A stretch of 64,000 nucleotides of DNA from Neolentinus lepideus HHB14362 ss-1 (lineage: Eukaryota > Basidiomycota > Agaricomycetes > Gloeophyllales > Gloeophyllaceae): contig KV425573.1 in the NCBI GenBank assembly GCA_001632425.1, positions 260,460 through 324,459 on the forward strand, in the 5' to 3' direction. The notes under the pieces are model-generated. The model saw only the letters and a list, made by a program, of their open reading frames with translations. It searched no databases and was not told the origin of the DNA. Every line of letters begins with the position of its first letter. Position 1 is the stretch's first letter. A program made the translations under genes and the position numbers. Shown piece after piece: positions 58,135 to 64,000 of the stretch.

Positions 58135-61100
58135 TCAGTCTCGCGCAACCCAATCGGTGCTGCGTGAGACCAGCTCAACTGAGTTGTCGCTCGTCCAGAA
58201 TAGGCGTTCGGTAGCACTGCGGCCCGTCCAGCTCTTTTGGTCGCGGAGTATCATAGCCTAAACAACGATCAGAATTAGACCATCGGTGAGAAGAAGAACA
58301 TAGCAACAAGCGTCAACGTACCTGCTGGGCGCCGAAATTCCGTTGGTCGTGGGCAAAGAGTTCAACGTTGTCTTCCAGCGCTTCGTGTAGAAATTCCATG
58401 TCTTGCAGGATTGCCTGGATAGTGCGCACAGTAGCAAGAGTGAGAAGCTCCTTCCGATTACGGAGTGAGCTGCCTGAAGATGTCGGTGGTGGGAGAGACT
58501 GCGTAACGTTCTGCAGGACAGTGTGCAAAATCCTCTTTGTTTCGCTTACGATCTTCATCGCCTGGGGGAAGTTCTTGCGAGAGACCAGAACAAGTGCCCG
58601 AGTGATCATATCCGACGCAAGCAGTTCCATGCGGCGTCGGACTATGACAGGGTCGGACCCGCCTGCTGGTGTGCGTGGTCGGCTGCCAGTGGGGGGCAGA
58701 AGTGTGACAGTCAGCAGAACAGGATGAGCTAGTCGCGAGACGTGCTTGGTAGCCTGAGGGTCGAAGAACGAGCCATCAACCTCGAAAACAGGCACTTCGT
58801 CGATCATACGGTCCATCATGCCATCCACGAGGTTCGGCGTGTCGTCAATTGTAAGCGATTCTAAGCCCATCCGAGCATTGAACGCATCAGTCGCATTCAT
58901 CGAGCGGTTGTGCCCGTGGGACGACTGTTTCGCCGAGACGTCGGTGTTGTCGAGCTCCAGCTCGATCAGCATCTCCTTCTTCTCCCCATATCGTAGTTCA
59001 CCGACTTCCACGTCGACATCCCTGCCGTCTGAGGAGAGGATAGCCGTAGGACCGCCAGAGACCTTGCGTATACGGAACCGATGCCCATCGAGAATCTTCA
59101 TGTGCAGCTTCATGTTAAGTAGGCCAATGGACATCATACCGCCGATGCATCCAGCTACACAATCGCGAAGGTCGTACCAGTCCTTCACGTAGACGTACGT
59201 CCCGCTGGTATGGTTTGAAATTAACCATAACGAGGCAGGATCGTGCGAACGACCGTAGCCAAAGGAGTGGATGGGAGCATTGGCAGCCTCCGCTCGCGCA
59301 AGAACGAGGTCCATCTGAGCGCGGCGAGTGCTCTCGGATGAATCACTAACCAGTAACATGCCCGAGATGGGATTCCTGGCCTTACGTTGCAGCACAACGT
59401 CAAGACCTATGAACACGCAAAAAATCAGCATAACGAAAAATATTCCAGAATAACATAACACTCGCCGTGGTTAACAGCTGTTACAACATCCGTCTTCTCG
59501 TCCTTATTACTACGAACCAAGAATTCGTCCTCGAATTCAGACTCTTCAGACCTACGAAGTCCAATCTCATCCACGAAGTTGGTGAGTCTTGCACGGCTCT
59601 GCGCCCGACCGAGACACAAGAATGGCGTCTTCCTGATTCTACCACCTATCCCCACTTCGAATGTCACCAAGCTCAGCCGATCCTTCATCCCCAACGAACC
59701 AATTACAAAATCCAGGGTATTCTTAATGACTCTAATCTTCAACTGCGCAGTGGCGGGGACGGCATTCGCCGAGGGCAATGAGATAACAAGAATGAGGTCA
59801 AGCGGCGGATGGGGCAGCGGCGTGAGGGAGTTCGAGGGACCCGACGACAGATGCGGTGTGACTAGATTCGAATGCGGGTCATACCGGCTCGCCTCGTCGT
59901 CCGCCTCCTCCAGTGTCGACAGCTTGTGCTGCAGCGCGCCCGCAGCGGGGCCGCGCGACCCATGCGACGTGCTGCTCGACATCGTCGAACGCGACGCCGA
60001 CCCCGCGAGGAGACTGTCGACCGAGCTGACCGTCGTCGCCGTCGTGCTCCCACTGAGCATCCGCGCCGCCTTCGCGCTCCCGCCAAACTCCTCCAGGTCC
60101 GGCGCCAGCCCCTGCTCTGGCTGGCTCTGCCGTGGCGCCTGGGATTGCTGCTGGAACATGGTGACGAGATTCTGGATGTGCGACTTCCACGTCTCGAGCG
60201 AGGAGCGGTCGCGGAAGATGAGGATGAATGAGTCCAGCCGCTCGTCCTCCATGTCAATCGTGAGGCTCATCTCCCCCGCGGAAGACGTATCGGTGACCTG
60301 CTTGATGTGCTGGATGTAGATACGGCCCTTGAGGCGGAGGACGCCCTTGGCCGACGCTGCTTGGGGGCCTGTGGCGTTCGCGCCGTCACCAACACCTGCG
60401 TTCTGCAAGAACCGACCGAGGGACTTCTTCTTCTCTTCGATGACACATATGATGGCTTCTTTGAACAGGTAGACGTAGAACTCGCGTACGAGAGAGTCGC
60501 GTCTGACCGAGAGGAGATCGTACATCTGCAGTGGGCCAAGCCGGCTGAGGGGGTGGCCTTTCCAGTCAATAATGCGATTTCGTAGGTCCTCTGTGATGGC
60601 TGCGAAAGGGTTGTCTTCATCCTGGAATTGCGAGCTCAACGACGGCTTGGACAGTGAGCCTGACATAGATGTTGAAGGCTCCGGGTTCCAATCTCCGGAT
60701 TCGTCACGGTCGGAGTTGCCGGAATGGTGAGTGTCGTACGTGGAAGTGGACGATATCAAATTATTGCGCGGAGCAGAGTTTTCTGAAGCATCGAATGGAT
60801 TGTGATTCGGGTGTGCATTGCTTGTCGGCGGTGATCGAATAGAGCGCGGCTCGGGTCGCGGACTCGAGTACGAAGAGTGGACAGTGTCCTGGCGCGCATG
60901 GTTTCTGTATGTGTCGGTCATGACAGGTCCAGGTTGGGGCGAGCTCCTCTTTCCGGGAAGCTCGACGACGACGATACAAGTGAGCGGCTGGTTGTCATCT
61001 GTCGTCCTTGCGAGGGTGGGGTGCTCCGACCGGACCAGGATAGAGGGAGCGACGACGTAATGGGAATGTTCATTCGACCCGCCTGACCGAACGGAGACGG

Positions 61101-62051
61101 CGTGCTCGATAGCGTCGTCCTCCATTGGGTCGAAGGGCTTGGCAGTTTGGGGGACGCGGCCGTTGAGAGAGCGGACAGACGCGGGAGTGTCGCGTCCTGG
61201 GTAGAGCGACGGCGTATTCCTGTCGCCCATGCCAGTGAGAGCAGCGAGTTCTGTCCCCAGATTATCAACAAAGCGCAGTAGAGGGCAAGGGAAGAGCATA
61301 CTGTTTGATTTGCCGCCATCACCATCTCCGACTTTCATCGGACGTCGACACACTCCGCAGACGCCTAGATTTGACTTGCGGACCACGACACCCTTTTGAG
61401 ATGGTGGAGGTCCGTATACGGCCGTGAAGCAGGCCTATAAAGATCATTGTTAGACTAATCATATTGTGATAACGAGGCTGAGAAGGTGACAAGTAGCCTC
61501 CTGACAGACTATCGACGTTGTGGTTTAATATACAATATCCCCGGTGGTAGCTCAACACGTAGTGGATAGTGGAAGTATGCATAAGGATAACTCTATCTTA
61601 CAGAGGGACAAAAAGCGGAAACATGAAGGGATCGACGGACCTCATGCAGCGCGTGCCCACATTCTGGGACGATGTGCGGCTTCTCCCCAGGCAATCTAAA
61701 GCTGAAGCTCAACGGTTCGAGACAGACGGGGCATTCTTCCTCCTCTTCTGTGGTATCATGGCTGGAAACGACTGGCAACGGCGCGGGAACCATGGCGGCA
61801 AAGGGATGTGGGTTCTGGCTCTCGGTATAGGAGGTCGCCTGAGAGGAAACGGTGTATGTCGAGCGCAACGACGCCGAGGACGGTGATTTTGGCGGTGAAC
61901 GGTGGGAGACAGAGAAGGGGAATCTGAAAGGAGGGGGCTGGGGAGCGAGACGAGGGCTTGTGTATGCACTGGGAGGAAGCTGCTGATGGAGGTGATGGCC
62001 GTGGGTGTTCTGTGTTTGGGCAGACCAACCCGCGCCTGCTGTACCCGTCAT
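58135..62051 (-). CDS. RING-PH-vWA protein, probable Far1/Ste5-type pheromone MAPK scaffold
   Basis: I start at the ATG at 62051 (MTGTAGAGWSAQTQN). A Pro/Ser-rich leader is followed by a RING-H2-like zinc site split by an intron: EECPVCLEPLSFSFRLPGEK, VPECGHALHE, ACFTAVYG and NLGVCGVCRRPMKVGD. A long disordered region has many SP/TP sites. A PH domain follows: EDLRNRIIDWKGHPLSRLGP, REFYVYLFKEAIICVIEEKK, LRLKGRIYIQHIKQVTD and FRDRSSLETWKSHIQNLVTM. A von Willebrand A domain comes next: PLDLILVISLPSANAV, LGMKDRLSLVTFEV, MLLVSDSSE, NAPIHSFGYGRSHDPASLWL and GTYVYVKDWYDLRDCVAGCI. The C-terminal helical region ends AMILRDQKSWTGRSATERLF then WT. RING, PH and vWA in this order are known for fungal Far1/Ste5 scaffolds. 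Confidence 0.8.
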
Positions 62052-64000
62052 CTCTGTCAATTAAACGTACACCGTCCTCGCGTTTTCGTCGGCGCTGGAC
62101 TCGTCGTTTTCGTCGTCTCTGCTGGCAGCGGCGAGTACAGAGCAGTAATTTCTGTCTTCTGTACTACCCAGCCTTCGCCGCTAAGCGACCGTCACCCACG
62201 CTTAAAGATCTCGCGTAAACGCCTTCTCTTGATGCGTTCTTACAGCATACCGACGTTCCACGAAAACATTTCCAGACATGAACGACCGCGGTGCCGCCAA
62301 CAAGTCTCTACACCGCGACCAACACGCGTCGCGTCGACCCCAGCCTGCCAGCGCACAAGCCGGCCATTGTCCAGCACCGCTCTCGGACCGCTTTGTCTTC
62401 CAAGTTTCGGATTTAATAAGGTTTTCTGTACGTATTCATTGCTTCGAAGAGGTCGTCTCTTTATTGACAATTGCCACTACCAAACGCCACACCATCCCTT
62501 TATCCGGAAACCCGTCTCACGCCTTCCAGTCGTTGTCGCTTTGATATTTGGCTATCGAATCTTAAGGTACATATCGTTCGCGAAATTATCACGAGGAACA
62601 TCACCGGAACCGCTGTCACTTTGCTGAGTTCCTTCATGCGGCTGTGTCGAGTTGACAGTGATATTGATGCAGTTGCCACACACTGTCTATGCCCTTGGCG
62701 TCCTCAAGCTAACTACCTGACTCAGCCTCATTCGCATCGTATCCACTGGATTTGTCTTTGTGAAAGCGACCGACCTGCGTGGAAGTGCCTCCAATCCGTC
62801 AAGGTAATCCTCCTTCTCACGCCCCTACTGCCGCGGCAGGATGATCTCAGCATCCTGGCCTCGTCCACACCGGGACCGCGGTGGCTCCCCATGCTATCAT
62901 TTCACTTCTCAATCCGTTGGAAGCCCAAGAAGCCTGGTACTCATTCTATGAGGAAAGACCATACCCGCATTAAATGCTGTGGGTTAATCAGGCTCGCCAT
63001 CCTGAACGCCCTCGAGTTTATTTCGTGCCCCTTTTCGTAGTATTGATTTGCAGGTACCTACGAGACCAGGCTGGACCGTCTCTTTGCGATCGTGTCCGGC
63101 GATGGGGAATCTCCTGTCTGTCCATTCTGACATCGACATAGATATCGTAGCGGAGTTCGCAAAAGACTCGTGCCCCACAGTCTGGTCCCCGTTATTTGTT
63201 GTGGCTTTAACCACTTTCTTGTCCCGAACTCCTTTCACCGCTGTTATGCCGACTCGACTACCGTATCTGACGCTGTTCACATGCATTCCCTTCCGAGAAC
63301 TCTTGTAGGCTGTCCTCGGAAAAGCTCGGTAGGTTATTGCAGCCTTGACAACCAAACCTCGATGACAGGAATATTCTTAACGTGTCATCTCAGTGCGTTC
63401 AGGTGAGTCATCTTCTTCTCTACACCCAATTACGGACATGCATTGTCACCATTCGAATTGAACCTTGAATAGTCTCTGTCGACCACAAGTGCGGCGTCGA
63501 TTCGTGCTACATCCTCAGGTACCCTATTCCCATATGTGCAACGCCAGACGTACGGGTGTTGGATCTGGAACTCCTCTATGAGAAATGAGCATCGGGCTCG
63601 TCAACCCTAGTCAGCATCTTCTATTCAGGCTGCAAGCGGGCTTAATCTCATTGGCGTGGCTGCATCTGGAAGTCGTACTCTCTCAGCAGTGTTTCTGACG
63701 TCTCGTTGCCCTACTTTTGCTCTTTATCCGACATGGTAATATCTCAAGATGTCGGTCTCTTCAACTTGGCCTTGTGGCTGTCTATGCTACTGTTGCTTTC
63801 CCTGTATCTCGATCACCCCTATGGTCCGATCTCTGTGCCGTACCTCTAGTTCACTTGCTACTCTATGATGATACGGCTTCTAGGCTATGTATACCTACCT
63901 ATTTTCGACTAGGAACTATTCAGGTTAGGCTTGCCTCTTCAGGATCTTTGTTTCCATCCTTTCCCTGCTCGAATATGGCTACGCTCTCTATGGCTTGATA
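62052..64000. other. Unassigned 1.9 kb at the window end
   Basis: This is the upstream side of the scaffold gene. On the plus strand there are several good splice-like sites (GTGAGT near 63402, CAG/TAG acceptors at 62839, 63471 and 63518) and GC-rich blocks at 62278-62404 and 62820-62910, but no chain of exons gives a protein I recognise. It may be a long, intron-containing 5' leader of a gene lying beyond the window. Confidence 0.35.

Noticed and set aside
59579..60319. Long plus-strand open frame of 246 codons
   Set aside because: It lies wholly antisense to the scaffold gene exon encoding the PH-vWA linker. Its composition mirrors that strand and it has no domain or promoter context.

Overview
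This window is nuclear DNA from a filamentous basidiomycete, most likely an Agaricomycete and possibly Polyporales. The genes are broken by many 48-65 nt GT-AG introns. Both strands are used and the genes are packed a few hundred bases apart. Several proteins are basidiomycete-type: a fungal 7-TM family resembling DUF6533, a RING-PH-vWA scaffold, diverged F-box/LRR-like and BTB proteins, and a C-terminal CPxHGxxCxxGIC family. Most genes were rebuilt by joining exons by eye using splice sites, reading frame and family knowledge. Internal exon borders are therefore less certain than gene identities.

Left part (1-31.4 kb), mostly housekeeping. In order: the 3' part of a secreted pepsin-like protease (+); the E2 variant MMS2 (-), divergent from the ESCRT-0 subunit HSE1 (+); a 629-bp non-autonomous hAT element with an 8-bp target duplication; a secreted GH71 alpha-1,3-glucanase (+); an uncharacterised membrane-anchored lysine-rich protein (-); mitochondrial ArgJ (-); mitoribosomal mS29/DAP3 (-); an anoctamin/Ist2-like protein (+); an uncharacterised CPxHG-family protein (+); a 546-bp pogo/Tc1-mariner-type MITE; a 1036-aa disordered protein (+); a kinesin-14 (+); BUD20 (-); and a GH47 alpha-mannosidase (-).

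Middle part (31.8-51 kb). An AP180-type clathrin adaptor (+) is followed by the NASP/Hif1 histone chaperone (+) and glutamate-5-semialdehyde dehydrogenase (-). From 39.4 to 51 kb the content is accessory: a decayed BTB gene, two diverged F-box-like genes, two fungal 7-TM genes and long stretches with no convincing gene.

Right part (51.5-64 kb). ERV1 sulfhydryl oxidase (-) is divergent from the CCC2-type copper ATPase (+). Then come a DCTN3-like dynactin subunit (+) and a large RING-PH-vWA protein (-) that looks like the Far1/Ste5 pheromone-MAPK scaffold. The last 1.9 kb gave no confident gene.

Shared themes are endocytosis and endosomal sorting (HSE1, AP180), microtubule motors (kinesin-14, dynactin), glutamate-derived amino acids in mitochondria (ArgJ, PRO2) and secretory-pathway glycan or metal handling (GH47, CCC2). 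The genes are not arranged as a dedicated pathway cluster. I see no wholly new multi-gene system. The items most worth following up are the two unannotated transposon families, the phospho-motif array in the AP180 protein, the Far1-like scaffold and the orphan protein families.
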